Positions 10,630 through 23,024 are shown, counted from the stretch's first letter. The stretch: 64,000 nt of DNA from Diphasiastrum complanatum (GCA_029204225.1 CM055111.1:42534815-42598814), one strand, 5' to 3'. Notes: a model not told the origin generated them from the sequence alone. Made by a program: numbers and translations.

Positions 10630-12718
10630 AATGACAACTTTAGTGCAACATTAATATCATGCCTTTAAGTGAAACACGGTTAGAGCACGATATCTCTACA
10701 CACTACGAAAGTCAATTGCCCTACCGTGTGAATCTATCCTGCTTTTTATATAACCAAGATGCTATAAAGCTAACATATAGATGAACGTTATTTAATAATG
10801 TTTCCACTTTCTCTTGAAGGAAAAATACACTGCATCAGCTTACTGGAGTACTGCTCACTATGTCACAGTTCTTGAGTGTTTAATGCCCTAAAAAGGAGTC
10901 ATAGAGGTGTGTGAAGCACATGTGGAGAGTGTGATCCAAAAATTCCAAGAGTTCCTTCCTTTGGAGAGGGCAAGATCTAGCAACTTAGGGTGATTGGCAT
11001 TGTTGGAGAGTTCTAGAAGTGATTTTTTGAGATCTAAGTCACATTGTTCCACTCCTACTCAGGGATTTGAGTTTTTTTGGCTTGAAAGAGAGTCATATAG
11101 GTGTGTGAGTCACATGTGTAGTGGTTGATCCATAAATCTTATGACTGCCTTCCTTTGGATAGGGCAAGATATAGAAACTCATTTCTTTACTTCAGTGGAA
11201 AAATTGTCTTCTTCATGGTGATCAAATCTTGCTAAGTGGCATTAGCTCTTTGTAAGCACATATCTTAGTGAGAAAGAAGCATCAAACTGCCACCAAACTT
11301 TGGATGCATACCTCCATTCCTTTTGAAAATGGGCTTAATCATCCATATAATGGTCCAAAAACTCCTCTTACTGAAGTTAGATAGGTTTTAAAGAAGTGCA
11401 ATAGCTTCACAGGCATGTGACAGTTTGTAAATGTTCACAATGCAACAGTGAATTTCAAGGATACACTTGAGAATACTTCACTTTAGCTCAAAGAAAGTAA
11501 TATCACATTTCTTTGATAGCTTGAAGCATCAACCTTCACATTAAAACAGGAGGTTGTCAATGGTCAAGGTTATACAAACTTTAGAACTGCATTTTCCATG
11601 GATACTTTTGAAGAAATGCATATTGATTTTTGAAAATTTTCCATTATATTGCACATCTCTCCACCTGGGAAACTTCAAAACTTCCCTTACAGCTTCTACT
11701 AACACAGAATGTCATCTTCAATTTACAAACCTTCAAACTATCATATGAATCTGCATGGTGCACACTCTCCTTTACGGCTGCCAAAACGGCTTCTGCTCCA
11801 GCATATCATGGCTACCTTTCCAAATTTCAGGCCTTCAGGATCTATAAACCAAGGTTGTTTTCTTTTATGCATCAGCCTTCTTCTTGCTTCGCATGCCTTT
11901 GTACAAGGCCAGATCAAATCGCTGTCGGAACAGAAATCACACGTTTTTTTAATCTGTTGGCTAATAGTTGTTTGGAAGAATTCCATGGTTGAGCAAAATG
12001 CATTGCCGGTGAACAGAATACAACGACTAATTGCACCAAAGGATTTGCAGACAATCATCTTCGTGTAGGCATGAAGAGAGTAGTACGGCTTCTTTAATAC
12101 AACAAGTGCTTAAGACCATCAATGATTCAATGGGCAATGACCAAACTTCACGCTCAACAATCAGGCTTCTCCACATACTCTGTGGTTGATCAGACTCTTC
12201 GGATTTGCACCAGACACTATGTGGAGCGTTGAGGACATATCCACATAAGCGACCTTCAGGCTCTATGAATCTGCACTTCGGAGACCAAAATGTTTCCACA
12301 TAATCTCTTCACGATAGAAGCAGCAAACGGGACCTAGATCAGGGGCCTCTCTTTGTATGCAAACCAATTTAAAGGGCAAATTCAGGGTGCACTTTTCATG
12401 GCTGCAAAGAGGCTGATTTTGGCTGTTTATGACTACAGCAGCCTCGCCTACAATCGGTCCGGGCTAGTTCTTCACTCAAGAAATTTTCAAGAAATGGGCC
12501 TGATTTACAACACTACTTCAAGCACACCTTCCACTATTGACAGCGGCTGAGTTCATCATTAATCCCACACTGACGCGCTTTCAATGATCTACATTCTTGA
12601 TCACAGAGATTCTCAACACGGCCTTCACAATGGCATCAATTGCAAATGATATGATTCAAGAAGTTTGTGTGTCATGGGAGAGTCCTCCAACGGACTGGTT
12701 GTGCCCCTATACTGCCTT
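10630..12718. other. Internal region between LTR-like ends, coding capacity unknown
   Basis: About 2.1 kb with no gag or pol motif. Minus-strand frames at 12299-12027 and 12058-11741 each contain a similar short motif (RFIEPEG and WFIDPEG), suggesting an internal duplication. GC content is higher around 11700-12700 than in the flanks. It could be a non-autonomous LTR element or a decayed host gene; I cannot decide. Confidence 0.35.
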
Positions 12719-12740
12719 CATTTTCATTCAATCGCCCAAA

Positions 12741-12818
12741 GGGGTTGGCCTAGTTGGTTAACTTGGCATCCAAAGTTTCTTTGGTCCCAAGTTCGAGCCT
12801 CCCTTGAAAACCAAGAAG
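12741..12818 (+). mobile_element. tRNA-derived SINE-like retroposon
   Basis: A 78-bp insertion has an RNA polymerase III A box (TGGCCTAGTTGG, 12746-12757) and B box (GTTCGAGCCTC, 12791-12801) at tRNA-like spacing. It is bracketed by a direct repeat: CATTTTCATTCAATC occurs at 12719-12733 and at 12819-12833, with partial agreement over the next few bases. This is the signature of LINE-mediated retroposition of a tRNA-like transcript. It is barely longer than a tRNA and has only a weak A-rich tail, so it could be a tRNA retropseudogene or a truncated SINE. Confidence 0.75.
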
Positions 12819-12949
12819 CATTTTCATTCAATCACCGAAGAAGAAATCCATTCTTCCACAGATTGTGCATCACACATAGAAATGACAAGCAATTTCTTTC
12901 TCTCTCTCTCTTTATTTCAGTGAAAACATAAACAATGACATTTGAAAGG

Positions 12950-13031
12950 CCCTTTAGTTGACTTCCGAACATAGTACCTTCAAGGCACACAAGCCCAGTA
13001 ATATCATTAGCCAGTATATTATTTCTAACAT
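12950..13031 (-). repeat. Possible partner LTR end
   Basis: About 80 bp resemble the inner part of the LTR-like repeat at 10313-10620 and end in TTATTTCTAACA, a CA terminus. No primer-binding site is seen next to it and the outer part has no clear match. The pairing is tentative. Confidence 0.3.
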
Positions 13032-13849
13032 CGAGATTCACAACAACTAATTTTTTAACAAATCTTGGGACAACTCCAAAACCTCCTAATCATGAAAACT
13101 AACTTTTACTAGCCAATTTCTTGATTTGAATCTTGGAGATTGTGAGAGGTCTATGGAAGAGAGGCTTCTAGAAGCATAAATTATGAGTCAAATATTGACT
13201 TTGGTTTCTTGGTGCTCAAAGGCCTTGGAGTCTCGGAGGTAGTATACCATACTGGAGATATCATCAAAAACTCTTTCTTAGTTAGTCCTCATTATCAAAG
13301 TGACTATTCTCAAGATTGTCAAGGTTGGAATTTTGCGATAGGTCTTGTTTTGATTATGCCCTATGCAAAATCCAAGAAACTTTCATTCATGGAAATGTGA
13401 CAAGCAAACATGCAAGAAGCAACCAAATCAAGATTAAGAGCACTACCAAATAAGAACTAGATATATAATAGCAAACTCCAAGAAAGCTACACAAGCAAGA
13501 AGATGATGATCCTCCAAGAACAAACTTGCTTATAAATTCTTAATGAAGTGACAAATGCTCTATTGATTAATGGCCTCTCTTACACACTAGCTTATTGTAA
13601 TGTAATGTACTTTTGTCCACTGGTTTAGTCATTACTTACTTATCAGTTGCGCTAATAGATTGGACAATGATTGCAGCCACCCACGATCTCTTACAGACGC
13701 ACATCCACTCTGTACTTTCACATCTGCACACCTGTAATATTATGTATATATTGGATACCATCTGTGCATTCACAGACGGGAGATGAACAATGTATGAAGA
13801 GATAAGGAGAGACTAGGAGAAGAGGTTTGCTTCCTCATTACAGATAGAA
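13032..13849. other. Unassigned stretch, possibly leader of the plus-strand copia element
   Basis: No gene is seen. 13560-13810 precedes the copia gag and may be its LTR or leader remnant, but I found no primer-binding site and no second copy to prove it. Confidence 0.3.
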
Positions 13850-14727
13850 ATAAGCTTTGTAGGGCAAGTGAAAAATCAAAGGATGGTAAAGCTTTCACGC
13901 TTATTATCCTCAATATATTAGATACACAGATTGGACATAGTTGAAGCTAATACTTCAAAAGAAGTTTGGGACATCCTGAACACACTATATGACATGAGGG
14001 ACGTAACAACTAAGTTACATCTATGAAGGAAGTTCTTCACATTCAAGATGTCTAATGGTGATTCTCTTCAGGGTCACATTAACCAGTTTAAGAATTTCTT
14101 GCAACAGATGGCCGCTGTCGTATCAGTCATAGACGATCAAGACGCAATTATGACATTGCTTTCAAACTTGCCCTCTACATATGAGAACTGGGTGATGATC
14201 ATATCGACACGCTAAGATTTAACTCTTACTAGAGTTATTACTATGTTGCTGCAAGAAGACAATAGAAGAAGTCAAAACATTTTGTCTACTTCCTCCTCTC
14301 TGGCTCTATATGTCAACAAACGCTCTAAGCGACAGAAGCAAAAAAGCTCCAAGAAGACTGCAACAAATCAAAAGTCGACTCAAAGTCAAGGACAATCATC
14401 AAATCCATAGTCGAAGAAGATGTTTTGCAGGTATTGCAAGCACAATAACCATGAGATCAAGGATTGTTGAATCTCCAAGCGAACAATGCATCCAAGAAAA
14501 CACAGTTTCATCATTTCCCCAGGTCAAAGTGGACGAAGCCGCATTTATGGTCAAAGACCAAAGCGCATTTTTTGATGATTCATGGTTTCTTGATTCTTTA
14601 GCAACTCAACACATGACCAATCAACGTGAGATTTTCAACTCCTACACGCCTTACAGCACGAAGAAATTTGTTCATCTTGGTGACAATAGTACTCACACTA
14701 TTGAAGGTGATGGTACTGTAAGAATGT
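13850..14727 (+). pseudogene. gag: Copia gag-protease remnant, 5' half of a split element
   Basis: Plus-strand translation gives copia gag (EVWDILNTLYDM, INQFKNFLQQM, LLSNLPSTYENWV, VITMLLQED) with a few stops, then an intact CCHC knuckle (CRYCKHNNHEIKDC, 14426-14467). A frameshifted protease follows in the 14310-14732 frame (WFLDSLATQHMT). The protease signature DSGA has become DSLA, so it is inactive. The frame reaches GDGTVRM and stops exactly where a gypsy LTR begins at 14728. It resumes at 38144 with QFQHDQFKLL, so this is the left half of one copia element interrupted by gypsy element A. Confidence 0.85.
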
Positions 14728-15460
14728 TGTAGTGGGTTTCTTTCCTTGCCTAACCTCAAATCAAGATCTAGCATCAAAGAGACGAATTTAGTTGTCACGC
14801 GTAGATTCGTTCCCATGAGAGTGATAGTATAGTTCAGATTTCAGCATGAATGAAGATCCACATCTAACTCTAACATCCATTAACCCTAAACATTAACACT
14901 ACATCCATTAACACTAGATCCACAACAAAGATAGCTTACTCTTTCTCTCTCTCCCTTTCTCTCTCATAAAAAGTATAATAACATGCAATCCCAATAACAA
15001 TCAAATCCAACAATTAGCAAAATCCAAACAAAACATGAGAGACAGAGGAAAAGTGATAGAGAGCAAGGACTTTCATCAATCCATTTCACAAGAGAACCAA
15101 TCTGCTTTATTGAAATGAGGAAATGAACATCTGTAGAAACTCGAGTTGGTCCTTTTTTATAGTAGAGAGGAGGACCCTGGCCTCTGAATCCTATTGGTCC
15201 ATTTCTGCCTCCCTGATTATTCAAATTTAAAAAAGAGTGGGAACCATCCTAATTGGAGGGAAACCCAACTTTATTCAATAGCTTGACATTTAGGCCCTGT
15301 GACATTAAAAGTCCCGCAAAAAGGTCTAAAGTTCTTTTATTGACTTTCTAATCAAATAACTATGTGATCATCGGGTTGGACTTATACACGTAGGGTACCA
15401 AATCCCTCTCACTTATTAATTAGGGTTAGGGTTGCCTTGGGATCCGCAAACCCTCCAGTA
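14728..15460 (-). repeat. 3' LTR of gypsy element A
   Basis: Begins TGTAGTGGGT and matches 37416-38143 and, reversed, 56637-57395. The inner end reads CCCTCCAGTA where the other copies have CCCTCCAACA. A purine-rich element-strand stretch (GGTGGGGGATAC, 15461-15472 reversed) abuts it and fits a polypurine tract. Confidence 0.85.
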
Positions 15461-15588
15461 GTATCCCCCACCAAAACTGGTGGCGGTCCTACGACACCTG
15501 CGAGATGCAGTTATTGGGGATTGATCATCAATAGAGAAGAGGAAAGCATTCTACTAAGCCTTGGCTATTGCTTTTCTTTGCATGTTGC
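15461..15588 (-). other. 3' non-coding tail of gypsy element A
   Basis: Short stretch between the 3' LTR with its polypurine tract and the young copia insertion. It continues at 21457 on the other side of that insertion. No coding motif is seen. Confidence 0.5.
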
Positions 15589-16241
15589 TGTGAAAAACTC
15601 AGATCCAAAAGATGCTAAAGTTTCATAAAGATCTTGGCCATGGAAGTTATGCACATCTAGATTGAAAAAATGATAGAAATTGTGATGTTAAGCATACTAA
15701 ACATCAACTAAACATCAAGATCTGATCATAAGCTTCCACAAACAGAAACTTGCTGTCCCTGTCCGTACTTCAGAGCCTACAACCTGCATTTCACACGTGT
15801 GAAGCCATAGCAACAAAGAAATCACAATTCTAGTGGCTAGAATGCAAGATATGAACAAAAAAGTGAGAGAGAAGAAGATGGATCTTCAAAGAGCATAACA
15901 TTCATTCAATAGAATGAAAATGAGATGTGTACATACTCGTGGAGATGGCTATTTATAGCAGCCATAGTGCCTCTTGGCCACTTGTCTTATGATAGGCTAA
16001 AATTGGGGTCCAATAGGATTCACCCATCTACCTAGAAATTTGGTCAAATAGGAATGCACCAAATTATGAGCCAATAGAAGAGCTCCACACTCGACCTCCT
16101 CTAATTAATGTGACCTCAAAAGTAGTGTACACATACTTTGGGCCTCTACATACATGTATGAACCTATCTCTAACTTTTATTTGGCCATAGGCCTACAAAA
16201 TCTCAAGTTAGGAAAATACTACTAGTTGACAATTTTTCACA
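15589..16241 (-). repeat. 3' LTR of the young copia element
   Basis: 653 bp, TG...CA, identical by eye to 20799-21451. The gag-pol stop codon lies at 16237-16239, inside the LTR edge. Confidence 0.95.
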
Positions 16242-19200
16242 CTCCCTCTTCAACTAGTTTTAGCATAGATTTAGAAAGTACACCAAGACTTGTTCTATGC
16301 TTGAAAAATAAGTCCTTTCCCAATGCTTTGGTAAAGATATCAGCCACACATTCCTTTGATGGGACATGTTCAAGCTTGATCTCTTTTGCCAACACTTGTT
16401 CTCTCACAAAATGGTAAGCCACCTCGATATGTTTGCTCCTTGCATGGAAAACCGGATTGCTTGCTAGACTTTGGGCTGAAAGGTTGTCACAAAAGATGAT
16501 TGGACTCTCTGAAAAATCCAGCAAATGAAGCTCCATAATCATCCTCTTGATCCACACCATCTCCTTTGTGCATGATGTCAAAGCTTTGTACTCGGCCTCA
16601 CTAGAAGAAAGTGATATAGTTGCTTGTTTCTTCGACATCCATGAGATAGCTCCATCACCTATGAAAATAGCATGTGCATTTATGGATTTTCTATCCATAA
16701 GGTCTCCTGCAAAATCTGAATCTGAAAAACCAAATAAGTTAGGTGATGAGCCTCTATAAACAATGCCAAAATCTTTTGTTCCCGAGATGTATCTCAAGAT
16801 CCTCTTTCCTAGTTTCCAATGTTCTATGCTAGGATCTTGCATGAATTGGCTTAATCTACCAACACAATAAGATAAATCAGGTCTTGTGATGGTTAGATAT
16901 ATAAGAGAACCTATTAGCTTCCTATAGAGAGTAATGTCCTCGAAGGATCTTTCATTACCTCTTATAGTTAGCTTTACATGTGATTCCATAGGTGTATCAA
17001 TAGGATTTGCATCTACCATATGAAATCTATTGAGAATAGAAATAGCATACTTCTCTTGTGAAATAAAAGTGATTTGAGAAGTTCTAATTACTTCTATTCC
17101 TAAGATATAGCTCAAAAGACCAAGATCATGCACTTCAAATTCCTTTTTTAGTGCTTTCTTGATATCTTCTATATCTTCCTTGTTCCCTCCACTTAAAATA
17201 ATGTCATCCACATAAATTAGAAGGATTGTAACATCATTAGCACTAATTCTAAAGTAAAGTGAATGATCATACTCACTCATAGTGAAGTTTTGAGAAAGTA
17301 GAAAAGAGTTAAGCCTAGCATACCAACTCCTTGGTGCTTGCTTAAGACCATACAAACTTTTTTGTAGAAAACACACATGATTAGGCTTGCTATGAGAAAC
17401 ATAGCTCTCGGGTTGCTCCATGTAGACTTCCTCTTCAAGATCACCATTCAAGAAAGCATTAGAAATGTCTAATTGCCAAAGATCCCATCCATAAAGAGTT
17501 GCAAGGGAAATGATTACTCTTATGCTCACCATCTTTGCCACAGGGTGCAAAGGTTTCCTCATAGTCAATGCCATGCTCTTGAGCATAACCTTTAGCCACC
17601 AACCTTGCCTTCAACTTGTTGATAGATCCATCTTGATTTGTCTTTACCTTGAAGATCCATTTGCATCCAATTGCACTTTTGCCCTTTGGAAGCTCCACCA
17701 ATCTCCATGTGTTGTTCTTCATAAGTGCTTCAAACTCAAGATCCATTGCTTGGATCCATTCCTCTTTTTGCCTTGCTTCATCTACACATGAAGGTACATC
17801 AAAAGAAGTTAGGAAAGCATAGTTGGATCCATCCACCACTTGCTTACCTTTGCCATCATAAGTGAGCCTTGAGGGTTTCACTTTATGCCTTGGAGTTCTC
17901 CTTGGAATTTGACTTGAAGAGGCTTCTTCAACATCCACATCCAATGTGTCATCAACTCCATTGTCATCAAGCACATTAGTTGCAACAACACCATCATCAC
18001 TTGAAACAACTTTTGGAATGTTACCTTCATCAAAAATGACATCCCTACTTGTGAACACTTTCTTGATTGAAGGAACATAAATCCTATATGCTTTGCTTAC
18101 TTCACTATAACCAACAAAAATGCCCTTTCTTGAAGATGGATCCTCCTTAGTTCTATCATCAAGAGTAATGTTGAAGTAGCAAATGCATCCAAAAGTTCTT
18201 AGAAACTTGACATTAGGCTTCGTACCAAACAAAGCTTCAAAAAGGGGTTTTTCCTTCCAATACAACACTTGGCCATCTATTGCATAGGAAATTTGCACAC
18301 AACAAAGCATCACTCCAAAAAGGTTTAGGAAGATTAGCATTCAATCTCATTGCCTTTGCACTCTCACACAAGGTTCTATTCTTCCTCTCGGCCACTCCAT
18401 TTTGTTGTGGTGTTCTTGGACATGTGTACTCCCTCTTGATCCCATGCTCATCGCAAAAGGCTTTGAATTTGTTAGAAATGTATTCACCACCATTGTCGCT
18501 CCTCAAGCATTTGATTTTGGTTGTAAATTGAGTCTCAATAGCAACTTTGAACTTGACAAACACATCAAACACCTCATCCTTGCTCTTTAGTAGATAAACC
18601 CAACAAAATCTACTAAAATCATCAATGAAAGTTACATACATCTTAGCACCTCCATTGCTAATTGTAGTAACACCATGAATATCCGAATGCAAGAGAGAAA
18701 AAGGCATCTTAGATCTAGATATAGATCTAGTATATGGCAATCTATGTGATTTAGACAAAGCACATTCTTCACAAACATGATTCAAGCAAGTAAGAGACTT
18801 GGGAAGTCCCCTTACTACCTCCTTTTTGGCTATTACCTCCAAGGCCTTGTAGTTGAGATGTCCCATCCTTTTATGCCATACCTCTTGAATTGACATTTGT
18901 TCATTTGCCATGCATCCAACTTGGTTAGCAACAACACATGCATCAAGCTTGAACAATTTCCCTTGCCTTTTCCCTTTTGCAATGATACTACACCCCTTTT
19001 TGATCAAGCAAGCATCACCATCAAACTCAACTTTGAATCCTTTGTCAAGCATTTGGCTTACACTAAGTAAGTTCTTGGTAATGGATGGAATGAGCAAAAC
19101 ATCTTTCAATTCTATATTCCTATTTGTAGAAAGTGAAATAGGAATTGTGCCAATCCCCTTGATTGCACACTCACCATCATTTGCGGTATAGATTACCTTC

Positions 19201-20189
19201 CTATCACCATCAAATGCCATTAAAGATGAAAAATACTCTTTATGATATGTCATATGAGAAGTGGCTCCACTATCAATCCACCAAGGATCAATGTCTCCAT
19301 GATTAGCCAACAAGCAAGATGACATAACAAAAGCATCATTTGAAAGAAGCTCATCCCCACCCTCATCAATAGTTAGATTGGTTTGCTTTTCCCCTTGATC
19401 CCTCTTTTTCTTGAAACAATCACTAGCAAAATGCCCTTTGACTCCACAATAGAAACATTTTAGCTTAGATCTATCCTTCTTTTTGCCAAAAGTAGAGTGC
19501 TCACCTTGGTCTTGCCCTTTAGACCAATTGCTTTTACCTTTGCCCTTGAACTTGCCTTTAGAGAACATTGCCTCCTCTTCTCCTCCTTGAGATGTAGAAG
19601 ATGCTCCCACTCTTGTTTGCAACCTGAATTCTTCAGCCAACAAGACCTCTTGCAAGTCTCCAACACTTGGTAAACATTTTTGGATAGCATAACTTTGAAC
19701 AAGATTAGCATGATCATCCAACAAGCCATTGAGAATCACTTGAACAAGCTCCTCATTATTTATGCCATCATTAATGCATGCTAACTCATCATTCAATGCT
19801 TTAACTCTCAAAACAAAAGCATGTCCATTCTCACTCTTCTTTTGCATACAAGAAAAGATTTGCCTTCTTAAAGTCAACACTCTAGAAGTAGACTTGGATT
19901 CATAAACCTTCTTCAAGGCTTCCCAAGCTTCACTAGATGATGTGCACTTACCAACCTCTTTGATAAGCTCATTTGTCACATTCATCTTGATCATGTGAAG
20001 GGCTTTCTTTGCCCTCTTGTCATACCTCAATTGTTCTTGAGGTGCCAAAGGTCTCTCCTCCACACCTACAACAATATCCATCAACTCATTCATCTCAAGC
20101 AAAGACTCCATCCTTACTTTCCAAGTAGAATAGTTGAGGGAGGTAAGCCTATCATTGCTTTCCAACATGTAGCCTCCATTTGTAGCCAT
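16237..20189 (-). CDS. gag-pol: Copia gag-pol polyprotein (two single-base frameshifts)
   Basis: One polyprotein of about 1,310 residues encodes everything needed for copia retrotransposition. Starting at Met 20189: gag (residues 1-240), CCHC knuckle CFYCGVKGHFASDC (about 245-258), protease WWIDSGATSHMT (Asp near 306), pre-integrase WHKRMGHLNY, integrase core (HSDIHG, SDNGGEY, TPQQNGVAERKNRT), reverse transcriptase (WIFKVKTNQDG, QLDISNAFLNG, active site YVDD) and RNase H (LSSSEAEYKAL), ending SMLKLVEEGV. All catalytic motifs look intact. The frame shifts by one base near 18239-18252 (run of A, G and T) and again at 17543-17545 (run of G). In the first run the relative at 49600 has one A fewer. 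Either the copy is freshly broken or these are assembly errors. Confidence 0.92.
16242..16252 (-). other. Polypurine tract overlapping the gag-pol 3' end
   Basis: CTCCCTCTTCA on the plus strand (element strand TGAAGAGGGAG) abuts the 3' LTR and encodes the last Glu-Glu-Gly of gag-pol, so coding and priming functions share these bases. Confidence 0.8.
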
Positions 20190-20786
20190 GTTGCAATGAT
20201 TGATCTCTGATCTTTGACCTGTTCCAATGCACTAAGCACTCTCTTGAATCAACAAATGAAACACAAGAAGAAATCACAAAGATTTGGAACCTAAAACCTT
20301 ACTTTTTCTCTCTTTTCCTCACTTTTTCCTCAATTTTAGCCACTAGTTTTATGATTTCTTGATCAAACCAAGACCAAACCTCAATATACTTGCTTTTCCC
20401 TCACTCCTAAGATTGAAATACACTCTTGAATCATTCAGCAAACTGAAAATCAGAGGGTTACATCAATTTTGAAGTTTTTGACATGAAGAAGCAAGAAATT
20501 GAATCAAAAAACTATATGCTAGAATGGAAAACTAATAGGATCTTGTTGGATCTTGCATCTCCCTCTTTCCAAAACAATTTTTGTCTCCTTATTCTGATAA
20601 GTACAGAGGGAATTCGCCCTACTTCAATTGAAATGCATACAAATGATGTTTTGATCACAAAGATCCAATTTCTACACATAAATCAACAAGATTTTTAGCT
20701 AGAAACTTGATTGGAATGCTACAAAAGCAAACTCGCCCACAAATCTCTTCTAAATCTGGCAAAACCTGCACATTTGGCCGCCTAAT

Positions 20787-20798
20787 GCTCTGATACCA
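20787..20798 (-). other. Primer-binding site, initiator tRNA-Met
   Basis: GCTCTGATACCA reads TGGTATCAGAGC on the element strand, matching copia tRNA-Met priming, with no gap to the 5' LTR at 20799. Confidence 0.93.
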
Positions 20799-21451
20799 TG
20801 TGAAAAACTCAGATCCAAAAGATGCTAAAGTTTCATAAAGATCTTGGCCATGGAAGTTATGCACATCTAGATTGAAAAAATGATAGAAATTGTGATGTTA
20901 AGCATACTAAACATCAACTAAACATCAAGATCTGATCATAAGCTTCCACAAACAGAAACTTGCTGTCCCTGTCCGTACTTCAGAGCCTACAACCTGCATT
21001 TCACACGTGTGAAGCCATAGCAACAAAGAAATCACAATTCTAGTGGCTAGAATGCAAGATATGAACAAAAAAGTGAGAGAGAAGAAGATGGATCTTCAAA
21101 GAGCATAACATTCATTCAATAGAATGAAAATGAGATGTGTACATACTCGTGGAGATGGCTATTTATAGCAGCCATAGTGCCTCTTGGCCACTTGTCTTAT
21201 GATAGGCTAAAATTGGGGTCCAATAGGATTCACCCATCTACCTAGAAATTTGGTCAAATAGGAATGCACCAAATTATGAGCCAATAGAAGAGCTCCACAC
21301 TCGACCTCCTCTAATTAATGTGACCTCAAAAGTAGTGTACACATACTTTGGGCCTCTACATACATGTATGAACCTATCTCTAACTTTTATTTGGCCATAG
21401 GCCTACAAAATCTCAAGTTAGGAAAATACTACTAGTTGACAATTTTTCACA
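20799..21451 (-). repeat. 5' LTR of the young copia element
   Basis: 653 bp, TGTGAAAAAC ... TTTTTCACA. It would carry the element promoter: CTATTTATAGC near 21159-21169 reads GCTATAAATAG on the element strand, a good TATA box. Confidence 0.95.
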
Positions 21452-21499
21452 GTTGCTGCATTATATCTTATCGTTGATCCAACACACTCTGAGAATCAT

Positions 21500-22026
21500 T
21501 GCAATTAACTTTGGTGACTGATTGTTTTTGGCACAGTTATCATTCTATACCGAATTTCAGTTTCATACTTGGATTTACAGGTTAACGTCTGAACAGGGAC
21601 CATTCTAATCAACAAGTATTCCTCTGTATCCTTATGAACCATTGGCCACCAACATCCTGATTGCAAGATCTTGTGTTTGGTTATGTCGGATGCAAAATGG
21701 CCTCCACCCATGCCTTTATGTGAAAGTGAAATGATCTGGGTGGCCTCATGAGGGAGAATACACCGCCGAAGGATCCCGTCTGGACCTCTTCAATACAACT
21801 GGCTGGCAATCAGCTAATAAGGTCTAGCCTTCAAGATCAACTTCCATTGTTCCACCTTTGGTAGTGACTTGTCTGGTTGGCCCCGCAGATATTCAACAAT
21901 GTCGGTAGCCCACTCTGGTACTGTGTCCACGTAAAATAAGGCAGCATCGGCCAACTCATCGTCGGGTTGATGGTTGCTAAGCTCCTTGTTCATGGCAATG
22001 TTCTTGAGTGAAATTTCAATGAGCAT
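21500..22026 (-). pseudogene. pol: Ty3/gypsy integrase zinc-binding fragment
   Basis: Minus-strand frames 22026-21814 and 21711-21505 read the RNase H/integrase junction (DDELADAALFYVDTVPEWAT, DIVEYLRGQP) and the integrase N-terminal zinc region (GMGGGHFASDITKHKILQSG, CWWPMVHKD). Element A has its own, different copy of the same region at 31272-31530, so this comes from another gypsy element. It could be the truncated element whose gag-protease lies at 26070-26960. It ends abruptly at about 22026. Confidence 0.75.
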
Positions 22027-22739
22027 GTTTTGATTTCTTTTGTGTTGTGGATTAATTAGTTTTCTTGCTTACTCCCTTGCTTCTTAGTTGTGGATTAGAT
22101 TTCATTTCTTGTTTGTGGATTAATGTAGGAATCAGCATTCAAGTAAATTCAATAGACTGGATTTGTGGTGTAAATCTTGCAAATTCTTTTACATTCTAGT
22201 TCTTGATTGTTCTTGGGCATTCCAAGCCTCAAGAAATGGATGTTTCTTGATTCTTGGGCTGCTAGAGTGCTGTTAGGAAATTAGTTTTCTTGTTTCTTGT
22301 TTTTTTGATTGAGTAGCTTAATCTTGTCCTTGTTTGTTTCCTGATTTTAGTAGATAGATTGTAGAATTGCTCCCTGATTCAGAACGCTGATCTAAACCGA
22401 GCTAGGACTGGTTGCATGGTTTGTTTATGCATGTAGTTGAGTAACGAATCTGTCTCTCCCCACTAACAAGCTGGGAAATACTCATTGTAATATGAGAAAC
22501 CGCTTTTGTTGGAAACCGTTCTAACAACCAGACCAGAGCCGTAAAGAACCGTAACCTACAAAAGTAACAAAACAAACGAAGAACGGTAAAGAAGACCATG
22601 TTCACAGATTTAGGGGAAGTTGTGAATAGTATTCCAGCATAGGTACAAATTTGTCTCACTCTGATTGGTAGATAAATATAGGCTGTGTTTCTCAATTCAT
22701 TATTTGATAAATGTATGGCTGTGATCAACAAAAATTGGC
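22027..22739. other. T-rich upstream region of the convergent pair
   Basis: No coding motif is seen. The left part is rich in TTCTTG / TTGTGGATT repeats, and the right part leads into a TATA box. It may hold the left boundary of the unassigned unit at 22740-25970. Confidence 0.35.
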
Positions 22740-22747
22740 TATAAATA
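22740..22747 (+). promoter_or_regulatory. Candidate TATA box of the plus-strand gene
   Basis: TATAAATA lies 278 bp upstream of the Met at 23025. The leader between them has four copies of CGATATC (around 22827, 22892, 22943 and 22983) and is unusually CpG-rich for this window. Confidence 0.5.
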
Positions 22748-23024
22748 TGTGCACCACTTTTCATATTTCGATTCCGTGATCTTTTATTCTGAACTCACTA
22801 GTCATTTTATTTTTTTTCTTTCTCGCGATATCGAATCGACGCGCGTCTTTCCATACAGTACACAGTCAAATTCATTCAGGCATGCTGAATCGATATCAGC
22901 CTCTTCTAACGTGTGCTCGCAGAAAATTTCAGTCTCGTCCTAACGATATCGGATCAACGCGCACACTGTTGTTCATTCTTCTACCGATATCATTCTATCG
23001 CGTTGAACTGATATTAGGTTCAAT

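Larger units (their letters stand above)
15589..21451 (-). mobile_element. Young, nearly intact Ty1/copia element
   Basis: 5,863 bp with two 653-bp LTRs that appear identical base for base, inverted termini TGTGAAAAA / TTTTTCACA and a perfect 5-bp target duplication GTTGC (15584-15588 and 21452-21456). The primer-binding site, polypurine tract and full gag-pol are present. Identical LTRs mean a recent insertion, because both LTRs are copied from one template. The only damage seen is two single-base frameshifts in homopolymer runs. A diverged relative with a similar pol lies at 47997-50180. Confidence 0.95.

Noticed and set aside
12746..12801. Functional tRNA gene
   Set aside because: Boxes A and B fit, but no convincing cloverleaf or anticodon stem could be drawn, and the flanking target duplication points to a retroposon.
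14728..15460. Solo LTR
   Set aside because: The flanks do not match each other, whereas the left flank matches the flank of the LTR at 37416-38143. It is the 3' LTR of a nested element.
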